Part shown: positions 35,901 to 44,744 of the stretch, piece after piece
Numbering within the stretch: the first letter of the stretch is position 1
Layout: each line of letters opens with the position of its first letter
Made by a program: the position numbers and the translations under genes
Notes under the pieces: model-generated
What the model saw: the letters and a program-made list of their open reading frames with translations, nothing else
The model's database searches: none
Told to the model about the DNA's origin: nothing
Assembly: GCA_019112895.1 (NCBI GenBank)
Contig: DXIM01000172.1
Span: forward strand, 1-60,285
Source of the DNA: Candidatus Stackebrandtia faecavium
GTDB taxonomy: Bacteria > Actinomycetota > Actinomycetes > Mycobacteriales > Micromonosporaceae
DNA length: 60,285 bases
Direction of reading: 5' to 3'

Positions 35901-36013
35901 GTTCGGCATTCCATTATGTCCGCCATAACCGCACGGTTCGCCCCCAGGACCTGCCGGACCTGGCGGCCGTGTTCCACGCCGACACAGATGATCCTGCGTC
36001 CTCGGACCCATAG
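32912..36013 (+). CDS. adnB: AdnB-type helicase-nuclease subunit
   Basis: This 1033-residue partner of AdnA has Walker A GAGSGKTTT (about residues 37-45), TFTRKAAAEL, Walker B VVLLDEYQDTSHSQ, GDPCQSIYTWRGA and MTVHAAKGLEWDLVAVPG. The C-terminal nuclease has RGRIDAVF and the catalytic VVDWKTGRPP. The residues needed for both ATPase and nuclease are present. The protein is translationally coupled to AdnA and ends at a strong bidirectional terminator. Confidence 0.94.
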   Translation: MRPQHSARKLAALVGDEPPTAQQVAAIEAPVSPTLIVAGAGSGKTTTMAARVVWLIANGYVTPQQILGLTFTRKAAAELSRKVRKRLRRLAANEQLARLEGEPLISTYHSYASGIVSEHGPRGGIDAGTAVLSSARAWQLAYAAVTQYDGDMSHVTHTVDSVVDNMMTLSDELAEHLTDAQTLELFTAETLEDIADKVHKPTKDLKSLLSRFTARVQLLPIVAKFDEHKRRAGAVDYSDQLAFAAQVAQDCPEVGEIERDRYRVVLLDEYQDTSHSQVTLLRALFGGGHPVTAVGDPCQSIYTWRGASAGTLTRFPTDFRDRDDSPASQLPLSMSWRNRKRILRAANALSKPLRDGGLQVPRLEPGVDGDGAVKAALLDTTEDEAQWIADRIAQAWEASPTPPTTAVLVRKRKQIPRIEARLRARGLPVEVIGVGGLLDAPEAKEVQAMLTVLARPTSGPALMRLLTGPRWRIGPRDIAALHSRAKELAPRQRGFEPSADALDEATLAEALEDPGDDDNYSAAAVDRFASLRRELEWLRSRTNQPLTDLIADIIDVSGLEIEVTVHQGDTDKLSAFMQEAAQYSATSPLASLDGFLSYLEVAADRERGIELAGATERSGTVQIMTVHAAKGLEWDLVAVPGLAASVFPGKSRGNWLSHVGKLPYPLRGDAAELPTLDLRDVDSSASVLAAVKQFREKVKEQHELEERRLAYVALTRAHQAVMVSGYWWDEDADGARGPSTFLDEIAAYAETDTWAPEPSSASNPMRADAPQATWPVLHALGDRHDTVMAAAEAVRNSDGTVHADPRAQRWAREAQLLLAERARTTDNVMTLPIPRTLSVSQLVAWHDDSQEFAQNLRRPVPTQPAPHMRRGTTFHAWVEQHFRGGVLFDLEDLPGAADVDVHSDDELEALCEAFARSSWASRTPVAVEVPFSTVIDTTVIRGRIDAVFATSDGGYEVVDWKTGRPPTGRSARAAAIQLAAYRKAWAALRGVDESQVGSAFHYVRHNRTVRPQDLPDLAAVFHADTDDPASSDP

Positions 36014-36062
36014 AGGAGATACGCGAGAGAAGGATCCATCAGTGGGCTACTTACAGACAAAA

Positions 36063-36098
36063 AGAATGCTGTTTCGCTGAAAAGCGAAACAGCATTCT
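36063..36098. terminator. Bidirectional terminator after adnB
   Basis: AGAATGCTGTTTCGC / GCGAAACAGCATTCT is a 15-bp perfect stem with a six-base loop. A-run before and T-run after (AAAAAG, TTTTG) make it work for both adnB and the convergent SGNH hydrolase gene. Confidence 0.92.
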
Positions 36099-36114
36099 TT
36101 TGCTGTATGGGGGT

Positions 36115-36894
36115 TTACAGCATGCCGTTCACGAGCTCAGTGTACGAGTCGTGGCCCAAGGCGTTGGGGTGGAACGATTCTCCGACCGGCCATGACAGAC
36201 CGTTGACCCATTCTTCGTCATCGCACGTGGCGTGACCGTCGAAAGGCTCAAGCGCGTCGACATAGCTGAATCCGTGCTGTTCGGCTACGGATCCGATGGT
36301 TTCCGACAGCAACACTGCGGCCTCGTTGAGGCGTTCTTGCTCTTCAGCGCTGATGCGAAGAACGATGTTGCATGACTCACCGTTGAACAGTGCCGGGTAG
36401 CCAACGATCACCACGTGGGCGTTCGGTGCAGCGTTACTCACCTCGGAGTAAATGCCGTCAAGTTGACCGGGCAGTTCGTTCTTGATGAACTCCGTTGCGG
36501 TGTCGATGTCATCCCAGCAGCGCCACGGCCAAGGCTTGGCGCACGACGTCACCACGTTGCCCCAGTTGGAGTCGTTGCCTCCAATGGACATCGTTACGAG
36601 GTCGGTGCTGTCGCTGAGTTGAGACAACTGGTTGTTCCGCACATCGGGGATTTTGGCTCCCTTACATGCAGCAAGATTGAGGTCGTAACCGTTCTGCTCT
36701 GCCAACTGCGATGCATAGGCTTGATTCGAACGTTCACAGTCCTCATCGTAGTAATCGCGAGTGCCTGTGCCGGACGAATAGGAATCGCCGAGTGCAACAT
36801 AGTCAGTCGTCGCCGCGTACACGGGAAGTGACGTAGCGCCGATGACCAATGCTGCGATTGCGCTAAGCAATCCCAGACGTAGAAAACTCCGCAT
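36115..36894 (-). CDS. Secreted SGNH/GDSL lipase or esterase
   Basis: This is a 259-residue protein from ATG 36894, which lies six bases after GGAGG. It has a signal peptide (hydrophobic about residues 5-26, cleavage near VYA). The nucleophile block is ALGDSYSSGTG, the oxyanion residues are in ACKGAK and SIGGNDSNW, and the catalytic His is in SFHPNALGH. Six Cys in the mature part fit the three disulfides of Streptomyces-type secreted esterases. The natural substrate is not deducible. It is a single gene. Confidence 0.92.
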   Translation of the reverse strand: MRSFLRLGLLSAIAALVIGATSLPVYAATTDYVALGDSYSSGTGTRDYYDEDCERSNQAYASQLAEQNGYDLNLAACKGAKIPDVRNNQLSQLSDSTDLVTMSIGGNDSNWGNVVTSCAKPWPWRCWDDIDTATEFIKNELPGQLDGIYSEVSNAAPNAHVVIVGYPALFNGESCNIVLRISAEEQERLNEAAVLLSETIGSVAEQHGFSYVDALEPFDGHATCDDEEWVNGLSWPVGESFHPNALGHDSYTELVNGML

Positions 36895-37059
36895 CCACAT
36901 CCTCCGGGGGTCTCAAATGGATACATTTTTATGGGCAATCTCACGCTCTCAGGAAATGGCCGAAATGTCTATGCCCTCTTGACAATTCGCCTCCAGATCT
37001 TCCATAACTCACCGGTAGCGACATGGATATTACATTCAGCTATCGGCCACACTGAAGGA

Positions 37060-37833
37060 GTGACAGGCCCGGAACATACGCCATCCAGACACACACCCGA
37101 GCAGCGCATGATGCGTTGGTTCGCGATCGCCGGCGGAGGCATCGCCGTCCTCGGCGTCATCGTTGTTCTCGTGATGGCCTTGACCTCGGGCGTCCCCGGG
37201 CGGACGCCCGACCAGCCGCAGGGACCCGACGAGAACCTTCCGCCGCTGGCTCAAAAATGCCCGCCGCCGACGACGGAACCGTCGCCGCCGGAAGAAGCCC
37301 CACCGGAGCCGGACGGCGAGCGCACAGTCGATTCCGAAAGCGGCATCAGCTACGCCGCCTATGACGAACCGTGGCGGCCCTGGGACCAAGTCTGGGTCGC
37401 TGGCGAACTCGGCGTCGAGTATTCGACCGGACAATATTTTGTGACGGAAACGTATTCGAAGGGCGAGTATCTCGCGTCGATCTTGTCCGGTCACGTGCCC
37501 GCGGCGGTCAACGACGGTGCCTCGCTCGATCTCGAATGCGTGAGCGAGCAGGTTGTCGCGGATGTGCGCAGCAACTACTACCCGCAACCGAACGAACTGG
37601 AAAGCATCACCGACGAGCCCGCCACGCTCGGCGGTCAACCGGCCTGGCTGCGGGTCATGCGGCTGAGTTTCGAAGAGGACGGGCTTGACGCGCACAGCGA
37701 GCTGGTCGGTGTCGCACTCATCGACGTCGGCAAGACCGAGGCCGCCGTCTTGTACGTCTCGATACCGGACACGCATTCGAAGTACGACGACCACGTCGAG
37801 GAAGTCATGGCATCGGTCTACCCCGCTTCTTAG
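37060..37833 (+). CDS. Membrane-anchored protein of unknown function
   Basis: This protein of about 257 residues starts at GTG 37060. It has one transmembrane helix (about residues 20-42, RWFAIAGGGIAVLGVIVVLV) and a Pro/Glu-rich linker (PPPTTEPSPPEEAPPEP). A roughly 175-residue extracytoplasmic domain follows, with YAAYDEPWRPWDQVW and GQPAWLRVMRLSF. This architecture is common in actinobacteria, but I do not recognise a defined function. GAAGGAG abuts the GTG, so the start could instead be one of the ATGs near 37108. It overlaps the convergent ggt gene by four bases. Confidence 0.7.
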   Translation: MTGPEHTPSRHTPEQRMMRWFAIAGGGIAVLGVIVVLVMALTSGVPGRTPDQPQGPDENLPPLAQKCPPPTTEPSPPEEAPPEPDGERTVDSESGISYAAYDEPWRPWDQVWVAGELGVEYSTGQYFVTETYSKGEYLASILSGHVPAAVNDGASLDLECVSEQVVADVRSNYYPQPNELESITDEPATLGGQPAWLRVMRLSFEEDGLDAHSELVGVALIDVGKTEAAVLYVSIPDTHSKYDDHVEEVMASVYPAS

Positions 37834-39239
37834 CCGACGATGTGCGTTCCGGTGCCGTCCCTGCGGGGATCGCCCGCGGCGGAGTCGGCGCACACCGCAC
37901 TGACTCCGCCGAAATAGTGCAGGTCGTCTCGCCATTCCACGACCCGGTAGCCCGCGGCGTCCAACGCCTCGACCGCCCCGCTTTCGACAGTGTCCTCACA
38001 GTGAACCGTGCCGCCCACGGGGTGGAAACGGCCGCCCGCGATCGCTGTCGCGGCCGTGTCTCGATCAACGCAGATGCGCAACAGAGTGTGTGTGAGCGCG
38101 GTACGGATCCGCGAAGCCCCCGCCGAGCCCAGGGCCACCGCGACGTCGCCCGCCCGGTCCCGCACCACCAAGGGGCACATCATGCTCGCCATGCGCTCGC
38201 CGGGCACGCCTTCACCAAAACGCAGCTCTCCTTCGCCCATCATCGAGTTGAGGTGAATACCGGTCCCCGCCGGCCATATCCCGGAGCCGATGCCCAATGT
38301 CGTGGTGATGACGCACGCGTTCCCGGCAGAATCGATCACCGACACGTTCGTCGTGTCGCCGAGGGAATGGTCCGGCTTCGTGTCGAGAGCCTGAGCAACC
38401 GGCACTGCCCGTTGCGCCGCGGTCCAGGAACGTTGTCGTGGCCACACCCTATTCAGGCCGTCCAACACATCGACAGTGTGGCTCAGGTCGTCGCGGCCCC
38501 ATACCGTGTCGGCCCCGAAATGCGCATAACGAGCGACACGATTTGCAACCCGATACTGTTCCAGGTCGGCGCGCGACAAGACTCCACCGCGCTCCGCCAC
38601 GGACGCGACGATCGCGTCAGCCATATCGCCGCGATACATGGCAGCTGCACCCTCGTCCGCCAGCTGTTGGAGACTGTGTTCCAGCCCCGGGTGGTGGAGA
38701 CGCTGCCCGGCACGCAGCAGCTGCCCGCCGGGCGCGTATGCCGCGGCGCCGTCGCCCGGCAACAGCGCCGGAGCCACGCTTTGCAACGCTTCGGCGTGTT
38801 TCCCGCTCACTGTGACGCCTTCTCGCGCCAAGCCGACGGCCGGGGCCAAGATGTCCCGCCACGGCAACGTGCCGAAACGCGTCAGCAACGCTTCGCACCC
38901 GGCCACGACCCCCGGGACGGCGACGCTAGCCGCGCCGATCGAGAATTCGAGCGGAACGCCGCCGAAAGCCACCTCGATCGGTTCCAAGGCGGATGAGGCG
39001 CGCGACGCCCCGATACCCGGGACCGCCACGAAGAAGTCGTGGCACGTCACTGTTTTGGTTCCGGCGTGAAAAACGGTGGCGAATCCGCCACCGCCCAGGC
39101 CGGTCATCATGGTTTCGCTGACGCACGAGGCGAACACCGCAGCGCACGCAGCATCGACGGCGTTTCCGCCGGCCGAGAGGATCGATGTTCCGGCTTCGAC
39201 CGTGGCGGCATGCCCCGCCGCCACCCCTGAATTACCCAC
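37830..39239 (-). CDS. Gamma-glutamyltransferase-like Ntn hydrolase
   Basis: This 469-residue protein of the gamma-glutamyltranspeptidase family begins HAATVEAGTSILSAGGNAVDAA and has the large-subunit MTGLGGGGFA block. The autoprocessing site reads GDTTNVSVID (about residue 300), keeping the nucleophilic Thr, but with Asn where the usual motif TTHxSVxD has His. It is shorter than typical enzymes (about 540-580) and has no signal peptide. It may be a cytoplasmic Ggt-like hydrolase acting on gamma-glutamyl or related amides. Confidence 0.85.
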   Translation of the reverse strand: MGNSGVAAGHAATVEAGTSILSAGGNAVDAACAAVFASCVSETMMTGLGGGGFATVFHAGTKTVTCHDFFVAVPGIGASRASSALEPIEVAFGGVPLEFSIGAASVAVPGVVAGCEALLTRFGTLPWRDILAPAVGLAREGVTVSGKHAEALQSVAPALLPGDGAAAYAPGGQLLRAGQRLHHPGLEHSLQQLADEGAAAMYRGDMADAIVASVAERGGVLSRADLEQYRVANRVARYAHFGADTVWGRDDLSHTVDVLDGLNRVWPRQRSWTAAQRAVPVAQALDTKPDHSLGDTTNVSVIDSAGNACVITTTLGIGSGIWPAGTGIHLNSMMGEGELRFGEGVPGERMASMMCPLVVRDRAGDVAVALGSAGASRIRTALTHTLLRICVDRDTAATAIAGGRFHPVGGTVHCEDTVESGAVEALDAAGYRVVEWRDDLHYFGGVSAVCADSAAGDPRRDGTGTHIVG

Positions 39240-39288
39240 CGCGACATCTTACGCACCGCCTGTTGGTGTCGTGCCGCGGAACGAAGCG

Positions 39289-39516
39289 CTAGGCGGTGAA
39301 GCCGACGCCTCGCACTTCTTGTTCGCCAATCTCCACGTAGGCCAATTTGTCGACCGGGACCATTACCCGCCGGCCACGGTCATCGGTGAGGCTGAAGACG
39401 CTGCCTTCGCTCAACGCTTTGTCGACCGCTTTCGCCACGTCCTGGGACGACTCACCGCATTCCAGCACAAGTTCCCGAGGTGCATGCTGCACACCGATCT
39501 TGACCTCCACGGACAC
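39289..39516 (-). CDS. DUF3107 family protein
   Basis: This 75-residue acidic protein matches the actinobacterial family that includes mycobacterial TB9.4 (Rv3208A). It starts VEVKIGVQHAPRELVLE, with DRGRRVMVPVDKLAYVEIGE in the second half. Function is unknown. The tetR gene lies 92 bases upstream in the same orientation, which is the conserved Rv3208-Rv3208A pairing. Confidence 0.92.
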   Translation of the reverse strand: MSVEVKIGVQHAPRELVLECGESSQDVAKAVDKALSEGSVFSLTDDRGRRVMVPVDKLAYVEIGEQEVRGVGFTA

Positions 39517-39608
39517 ACTCCTTTTGAGTTGACGACTGCCGCTGCAAGGCTACCTGTCGGTGACACACGCGCCGCCGCGACGCCGCCGGTCCGCACGCGC
39601 GCGGCGTA

Positions 39609-40235
39609 TCAGACCCCGTCGTTTTCCGAATGCAACGGGAAGTTGGAGATGCCTCGCCACGTCAGCTTCGCCAGCAATTCGACCGCTTCTTCCTTCGGTA
39701 CGGCGCGCTTGGTCGCCAGCCAGCTGCGTGCCGCCATTTCGGCGGCCCCGGTGAGACCGATGGCGAGCAGGTCGGCACGAGCACGGTCGACGCCGGTGTC
39801 TCCCATGATGGTTTCGGCGATCGCTTTACCGCAATCGTGCGCGACGCGGTCGACCCTTTCGGCGACGACCGGGTCGTTACGCAGGTCGGATTCGAAGACC
39901 AGTCGGAAGGCTTCGCCGCTGGCGTCGACGAAATCGAAATAGGCTTGCATGGCCCGGTGAACCCGGGTCTTATTGTCGGAGGTGGATTCCATCGCTTTCC
40001 GAACCGTGTCGACCAGCGCATCGCCATGCATTTCCAACAGCGCCATGTACAGCTCGAGCTTGCTGGGGAAATGCTGGTACAACACGGGTTTGGACACCCC
40101 GGCCCTGTCCGCGATGTCGTCCATCGCGGTGGCATGGTAACCGCGCGCGACGAAAATTTCTTGGGCGGCATCTAGGAGCTGCCGGCGACGTTGGGTCCGC
40201 GGCAAACGGGATCCGCGTCCTTCAGTGAGTGTCAT
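39609..40235 (-). CDS. TetR family transcriptional regulator
   Basis: This 208-residue protein has a helix-turn-helix in about residues 15-62: RRRQLLDAAQEIFVARGYHATAMDDIADRAGVSKPVLYQHFPSKLELY. A helical ligand/dimer domain follows, containing RADLLAIGLTGAAEMAARSWL. It resembles the Rv3208 regulator. It is divergent from the gene at 40357, whose promoter it may control. The ligand is unknown. Confidence 0.93.
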   Translation of the reverse strand: MTLTEGRGSRLPRTQRRRQLLDAAQEIFVARGYHATAMDDIADRAGVSKPVLYQHFPSKLELYMALLEMHGDALVDTVRKAMESTSDNKTRVHRAMQAYFDFVDASGEAFRLVFESDLRNDPVVAERVDRVAHDCGKAIAETIMGDTGVDRARADLLAIGLTGAAEMAARSWLATKRAVPKEEAVELLAKLTWRGISNFPLHSENDGV

Positions 40236-40356
40236 CGGCCGCCTCTTCCTATTCAGTGATGTCGTTACTGCGCGGCGGGGTTCGCGCGTGGTACAGGCAT
40301 ATTTCTTTGCTGCACCTATTTAAGGTAACGTGCCATCAGCCGAAGAAAGGGGTTGC

Positions 40357-41586
40357 GTGGTGCACGAACCTAACGAGCACAGCGACGGCGCAGATCAAGC
40401 CAACGTCGTCCGCTCCCAGTTCGGCATCCCCGCCGGCAGCGGCAATAACGCCGTTTCGCGTCGACGTGCCCGCCATGCCGCCCCCGACGATGACCGCGGT
40501 CGTTCGGCCAAGTCTCGCCGGCGCCGGTACGCCGACGGTGAGGATTCCTCCCCGAACGATGATTTTCCGCAATGGACCGTGTCTCGACCGAGCCCGCATA
40601 AGCGCGCCGCGGAGACCGCTGGCACCCCGAAACGTCGCATGACGCGCGCGGAACGACGCCGGGCCGCCGCCGAGGAGCAGGCGCAGCAGGCTCAGGCCGA
40701 TGAAGCCGCCGATTCACAGTCCGCGAAATCCGACCTGGCATCGGCCTCGGACCTCGACTTCAGCGCGACGAAATCCGCCGACTTGTCCCGTATCGCCGAT
40801 TTCCTGCGCAGCACCCAAAGCGCCACCGACTACGACGATGAGCCCGATCCGGCACCGCCGTCCCCGCCGCAAAACCAGGTGGCGACGTCTGAGCTTCCCA
40901 CCGTCGAGGTCGAACCGGTGACGAACGCGACGTCACGGGCACCGGCTCAGACACAATCCCCGGACGACTCAATCCTTGCCGCGGTGCGGCGGGTTCCCGG
41001 CGTAACGGACGCACGCCTCACCAACTCCGATAGCAAGCTGGCCCTGGACATCGCCGACACCGCCGACACCGAAGCCGTGCACCGCCAAGTATTGGAGGTC
41101 CTCGAGGCGAACCTCGGGGTCCAGGCGCAGCCCACCAGTTCGCCCCAGGCCCCATTGGAAGGCGAAAGCATCGACCACCCCGGGGCCATACCGTCGTTGG
41201 GGCGCACGGTCCTGGAAAGGATCCAAGTCTTCACCTCCGGGTACGAGTCGACTGTCGAGGTCGGCCTCGAAGTCAACGGGATGCGCGCGGTCGGCCGCGC
41301 CACGAGCCCGGCCGTCGACTGGCATATTCTGCGCGGAGCCGCAGACGCCACGGTCGACGCGGTCGGTGTGCTGATCGGTCGTCACGGCCGCGTCGTCACC
41401 GAGCACGCCGCCATTGAGGACGCCGGATCGATCAGGGTTGCCGTAGTCGTGGTGTTGTTGCTTTCGGAAGCGGGCGCCGAACAGCTCGCGGGCGCTGCGC
41501 CCGTCACTGGCGATCAGCGCCAAGCCGTGGTGCACGCGACGCTCCAGGCCCTTAATCGCCGCCTTGAAACCATTCTGCTTGCCTAA
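40357..41586 (+). CDS. Conserved actinobacterial protein of unknown function
   Basis: This protein of about 409 residues starts at GTG 40357 behind AAAGGGG. The N-terminal half is disordered and highly charged (RRRARHAAPDDDRGRS, RAERRRAAAEEQAQQ). The C-terminal half folds into two parts: a BON/ACT-like stretch (AAVRRVPGVTDARLTN ... VLEVLEANLG) and a domain with ERIQVFTSGYESTVEVGLEVNG and DATVDAVGVLIG. The last domain resembles the allosteric dimer module of LeuA-type enzymes by eye, which is only a suggestion. It is followed nine bases later by the hydrolase gene and is probably in one operon with it. Confidence 0.7.
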   Translation: MVHEPNEHSDGADQANVVRSQFGIPAGSGNNAVSRRRARHAAPDDDRGRSAKSRRRRYADGEDSSPNDDFPQWTVSRPSPHKRAAETAGTPKRRMTRAERRRAAAEEQAQQAQADEAADSQSAKSDLASASDLDFSATKSADLSRIADFLRSTQSATDYDDEPDPAPPSPPQNQVATSELPTVEVEPVTNATSRAPAQTQSPDDSILAAVRRVPGVTDARLTNSDSKLALDIADTADTEAVHRQVLEVLEANLGVQAQPTSSPQAPLEGESIDHPGAIPSLGRTVLERIQVFTSGYESTVEVGLEVNGMRAVGRATSPAVDWHILRGAADATVDAVGVLIGRHGRVVTEHAAIEDAGSIRVAVVVVLLLSEAGAEQLAGAAPVTGDQRQAVVHATLQALNRRLETILLA

Positions 41587-41595
41587 GCTGGACAG

Positions 41596-42579
41596 ATGAA
41601 ACGTGCAACTTTGGCTCCGTCGTCCGCCATCCGTCAACGCGACCGCCTCGTTCCGCCGTGGCCGGGGCGCGAGCACAACGTCAACGGGCATTCGCTGTTC
41701 GTGCGTTACACACCGGCGACTTCCGACGCGGCGGAACCTGCGCTGTACGTGCACGGCCTCGGGGGTTCGGCGCAGAACTGGACCGACCTTGCGGATGTGT
41801 TGTCGGAAAGGCTCGAGGGCGAGTCCATCGACCTGCCCGGCTTCGGGCATTCGGCGCCCACGGACCGCTACACGATTCCGGCGCTGGCCAAACAGGTTGC
41901 GGCCTGGATCATGGAGTCCAACCGCGGCCCGGTGCATCTGTTCGGTAACTCGCTCGGCGGCGCCATCTCGGTTTACCTGGCGGCGACCCGCCCTCACCTG
42001 GTGAAAACGTTGACGCTCATTTCGCCCGCGATGCCGTTCGCGGACGTGCGTCAGTCCAGTCAGTCGCGTTTCCTACCGTTGCTGGCGCTTCCGCATGCCG
42101 ACAGGATCGCGAACCGGGCCATCGCAGGGCTGCCCCCCGAAAAGCTCGTGGAGCAGGTGCTCGATAACTGTTGGGCGGAGCCGGATAGCGTCCCCGAGCA
42201 GCGTCGGGCCGAAGCGATCGAGGAGATCCGGTGGCGCATGGCGGTGCCGTGGAACACCGATGCATACGTGAAAACGTTCCGCGCGTTGGTGGGTAGCTTC
42301 GTGCAATCGTTCCTGCCGGGCGCATCCTCGCTGTGGCGTCTGGCCGGCCAAATCCAAGCGCCCACTTTGGTCATGTGGGGCAAGCAGGACCGGCTCGTCA
42401 ATGTGGGGCTCGCGCCGCAGGTAGCGCGCACCATCCCCAACTCCCGACTGCTCGTCCTCGACCATGTCGGTCATGTAGCCATGATGGAACGTCCCGAAGT
42501 GACAGCCCGCGCCGTAATCGCGATGCTCGACGAATCCGGGCCACGTACGTCGTACACTCAAGCCAGTGTCCAGAAATGA
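41596..42579 (+). CDS. Alpha/beta hydrolase
   Basis: This 327-residue hydrolase has HGLGGSAQNW (oxyanion region, about residue 52), the nucleophile GNSLGG (about 118-123), an acid Asp in WGKQDRLV and the catalytic His in HVGHVAMMERPE. There is no signal sequence. It resembles lipase/esterase or C-C hydrolase members, and the exact substrate cannot be told. Its end overlaps the DUF3152 gene by 14 bases, indicating coupled expression. Confidence 0.88.
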   Translation: MKRATLAPSSAIRQRDRLVPPWPGREHNVNGHSLFVRYTPATSDAAEPALYVHGLGGSAQNWTDLADVLSERLEGESIDLPGFGHSAPTDRYTIPALAKQVAAWIMESNRGPVHLFGNSLGGAISVYLAATRPHLVKTLTLISPAMPFADVRQSSQSRFLPLLALPHADRIANRAIAGLPPEKLVEQVLDNCWAEPDSVPEQRRAEAIEEIRWRMAVPWNTDAYVKTFRALVGSFVQSFLPGASSLWRLAGQIQAPTLVMWGKQDRLVNVGLAPQVARTIPNSRLLVLDHVGHVAMMERPEVTARAVIAMLDESGPRTSYTQASVQK

Positions 42580-43384
42580 CGAGGCTGGGAAGTCCACGGC
42601 CAGACAGCGCATGCTGCGCCGCCGGCGGCGCAGCATCCTCCTTGCGGTCTTGATCTTGGCGACCGGTTTCATCACCGGCAAGCTCATCATCGACTCCACG
42701 GACACCAGTATGGCCGCAAGGGACACTGTGTCCCAGTCTTCACCGCTGCCGAAAGCCACAAGCTCCACACAGGTCAGGACCCCGAGCGAGCGGCAGGAAC
42801 CACAGGCTTCTTTGCCGCCCGTCGTCGATAAGGGCAAAGGGGAATGGGACTACGCCAAGCCAGACGACGACGCCGGCACGATCGGGCACGACGGCACCTT
42901 GTTGAAGTTCAAGGTCGCGGCCGAAAAAGGCATCCACGCCGACGTCGACAAATTCTCGGAGGCTGTCGCCGAAACGCTCAGCGATAAACGCGGCTGGACC
43001 GCGTCGGACGATTGGCGGTTCCAACACACCGACGACGACTGGGCGGATTTCACCATCTACCTCGCTTCACCGCAGACCCGCAAAACCATGTGCGGAGGCG
43101 ACACGTACACCTCATGCCGCAGCGGCAACAACGTCGTCATCAACATGGAGCGCTGGATCGAAGGGGTGCCCCACTGGAAGGGCCCGCTGGCCAGTTACCG
43201 GCAATACGTCGTCAACCATGAGGTCGGCCACCGCCTCGGCGAACAACATGTTGTATGTCCCAAGAAGGGCGAACTGTCGCCGGTGATGGCGCAGCAGACC
43301 CTTGAGATGCGCGGATGCAAAGAAAACGCGTGGCCTTATGTCGATGACGAATACGTCACAGGGCCTTCCGGGGAATACAACTGA
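42566..43384 (+). CDS. DUF3152 membrane-anchored metzincin-type protein
   Basis: This 272-residue protein, homologous to mycobacterial Rv3207c, starts at GTG 42566. A basic N-terminus leads into a transmembrane anchor (about residues 24-44, ILLAVLILATGFITG), then a linker and an extracytoplasmic domain. The zinc motif HEVGHRLGEQH (about residues 216-226) fits HExxHxxGxxH exactly. Four Cys in the domain may form disulfides. Its substrate is unknown. moeZ follows 14 bases later. Confidence 0.9.
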   Translation: MSRNDEAGKSTARQRMLRRRRRSILLAVLILATGFITGKLIIDSTDTSMAARDTVSQSSPLPKATSSTQVRTPSERQEPQASLPPVVDKGKGEWDYAKPDDDAGTIGHDGTLLKFKVAAEKGIHADVDKFSEAVAETLSDKRGWTASDDWRFQHTDDDWADFTIYLASPQTRKTMCGGDTYTSCRSGNNVVINMERWIEGVPHWKGPLASYRQYVVNHEVGHRLGEQHVVCPKKGELSPVMAQQTLEMRGCKENAWPYVDDEYVTGPSGEYN

Positions 43385-43398
43385 GCCTTCCAGGCATT

Positions 43399-44586
43399 AT
43401 GCCTGATATGTCGTTGCCACCACTTGTTGAACCAGCAGCAGAACTATCCGTCGACGAGGTGCGGCGTTATTCGCGGCACCTGATCATCCCGGACGTGGGG
43501 ATGGAAGGGCAGAAACGCCTCAAGAACGCACGCGTGTTGTGCGTGGGCGCCGGGGGACTCGGTTCGCCCGCGCTCATGTATCTGGCAGCCGCCGGTGTCG
43601 GCACGCTCGGGATCATCGATTTCGACATCGTGGACGAGTCGAACCTGCAGCGTCAGGTCATTCACGGCCAAAACGACCTCGGCAAATCGAAGGCCCAGTC
43701 CGCGTCGGAGACGGTCGCCAACATCAACCCGGGCGTCACCACGGTGATCCACAACGAGATCCTGACGAACGACAACGTCTTGGACATCTTCGCCCAGTAC
43801 GACCTCATCATCGACGGTACGGACAACTTCGCGACCAGGTACATGGTCAATGACGCTGCCGTATTCCTCGGCAAACCGTACGTATGGGGGTCTATCTATC
43901 GCTTCGACGGCCAGACCAGCATCTTCTGGGCCGAGCACGGGCCCTGCTACCGCTGCCTCTATCCCGAGCCTCCTCCGCCCGGCATGGTTCCGTCCTGCGC
44001 CGAAGGCGGCGTGCTCGGTGTCCTTTGCGCCTCGGTGGGCGCCGTCCAGACCACGGAAGCGATCAAGCTGATCACCGGCATCGGTGATCCTCTGTCGGGA
44101 CGTCTCATGGTTTATGACGCCCTGGAGATGACTTACCGCACCGTCAAGGTCAAGAAGGACCCGAACTGCGCGGTGTGCGGTACGAACCCGACCGTCACCG
44201 AGCTGATCGACTACGAAGACTTCTGCGGCACTGTCAGCGCCGAAGCCAGCGAAGCGGTCCAGGACGCCACCATCACGGCAGCCGAGCTCAAGGAATGGCA
44301 GGACAACGGGAAGAACATCGACCTGATCGACGTACGTGAACCGGCCGAATGGGAGATCGTACGGATCCCCGGGGCACGGTTGCTGCCGAAGGGCGACATC
44401 CTGTCCGGTGAGGCGTTGTCGCAGCTTCCTGCTGATAAGCAGCCGGTGTTTTACTGCAAATCCGGGGTGCGTTCGGCGGAGGCGTTGGCGGCGGCGAAGG
44501 AAGCCGGCTTCAGCAACGCGGTCCATGTGCAGGGCGGCGTGTTGGCGTGGGTCAACCAGATCGACCCGGATTTGCCGAGCTATTAG
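43399..44586 (+). CDS. moeZ: MoeZ-type adenylyltransferase/sulfurtransferase
   Basis: This 395-residue fusion of an E1-like ThiF/MoeB domain and a rhodanese domain adenylates and thiocarboxylates sulfur-carrier proteins for molybdopterin, thiamine or thio-metabolite synthesis. Visible are the ATP loop GAGGLGSPALMYLAAAGVG (about residues 47-65), two zinc CxxC pairs (PCYRCLYPE and NCAVCG) and the rhodanese active loop CKSGVRS (about 354-360). It ends before a strong terminator. Confidence 0.94.
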   Translation: MPDMSLPPLVEPAAELSVDEVRRYSRHLIIPDVGMEGQKRLKNARVLCVGAGGLGSPALMYLAAAGVGTLGIIDFDIVDESNLQRQVIHGQNDLGKSKAQSASETVANINPGVTTVIHNEILTNDNVLDIFAQYDLIIDGTDNFATRYMVNDAAVFLGKPYVWGSIYRFDGQTSIFWAEHGPCYRCLYPEPPPPGMVPSCAEGGVLGVLCASVGAVQTTEAIKLITGIGDPLSGRLMVYDALEMTYRTVKVKKDPNCAVCGTNPTVTELIDYEDFCGTVSAEASEAVQDATITAAELKEWQDNGKNIDLIDVREPAEWEIVRIPGARLLPKGDILSGEALSQLPADKQPVFYCKSGVRSAEALAAAKEAGFSNAVHVQGGVLAWVNQIDPDLPSY

Positions 44587-44686
44587 CCGGATCCGATGGA
44601 TCGATGCACACCACTCGGGTTGACAAGTAACTACACTGTTGCTGACGATACTTCGAAATCGTTCAAAAGCATTTCTTCACTGGAAG

Positions 44687-44724
44687 CCAGGAGCCCCGTT
44701 TCGGAATCGAAACGGGGCTCCTGG
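44687..44724. terminator. Bidirectional terminator between moeZ and the ehu operon
   Basis: A 16-bp perfect stem (arms 44687-44702 and 44709-44724, CCAGGAGCCCCGTTTC) has a six-base loop and is followed by TATTTCC. It serves two convergent transcripts. Confidence 0.9.
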
Positions 44725-44744
44725 TATTTCCAGTCGGCGCGGTG

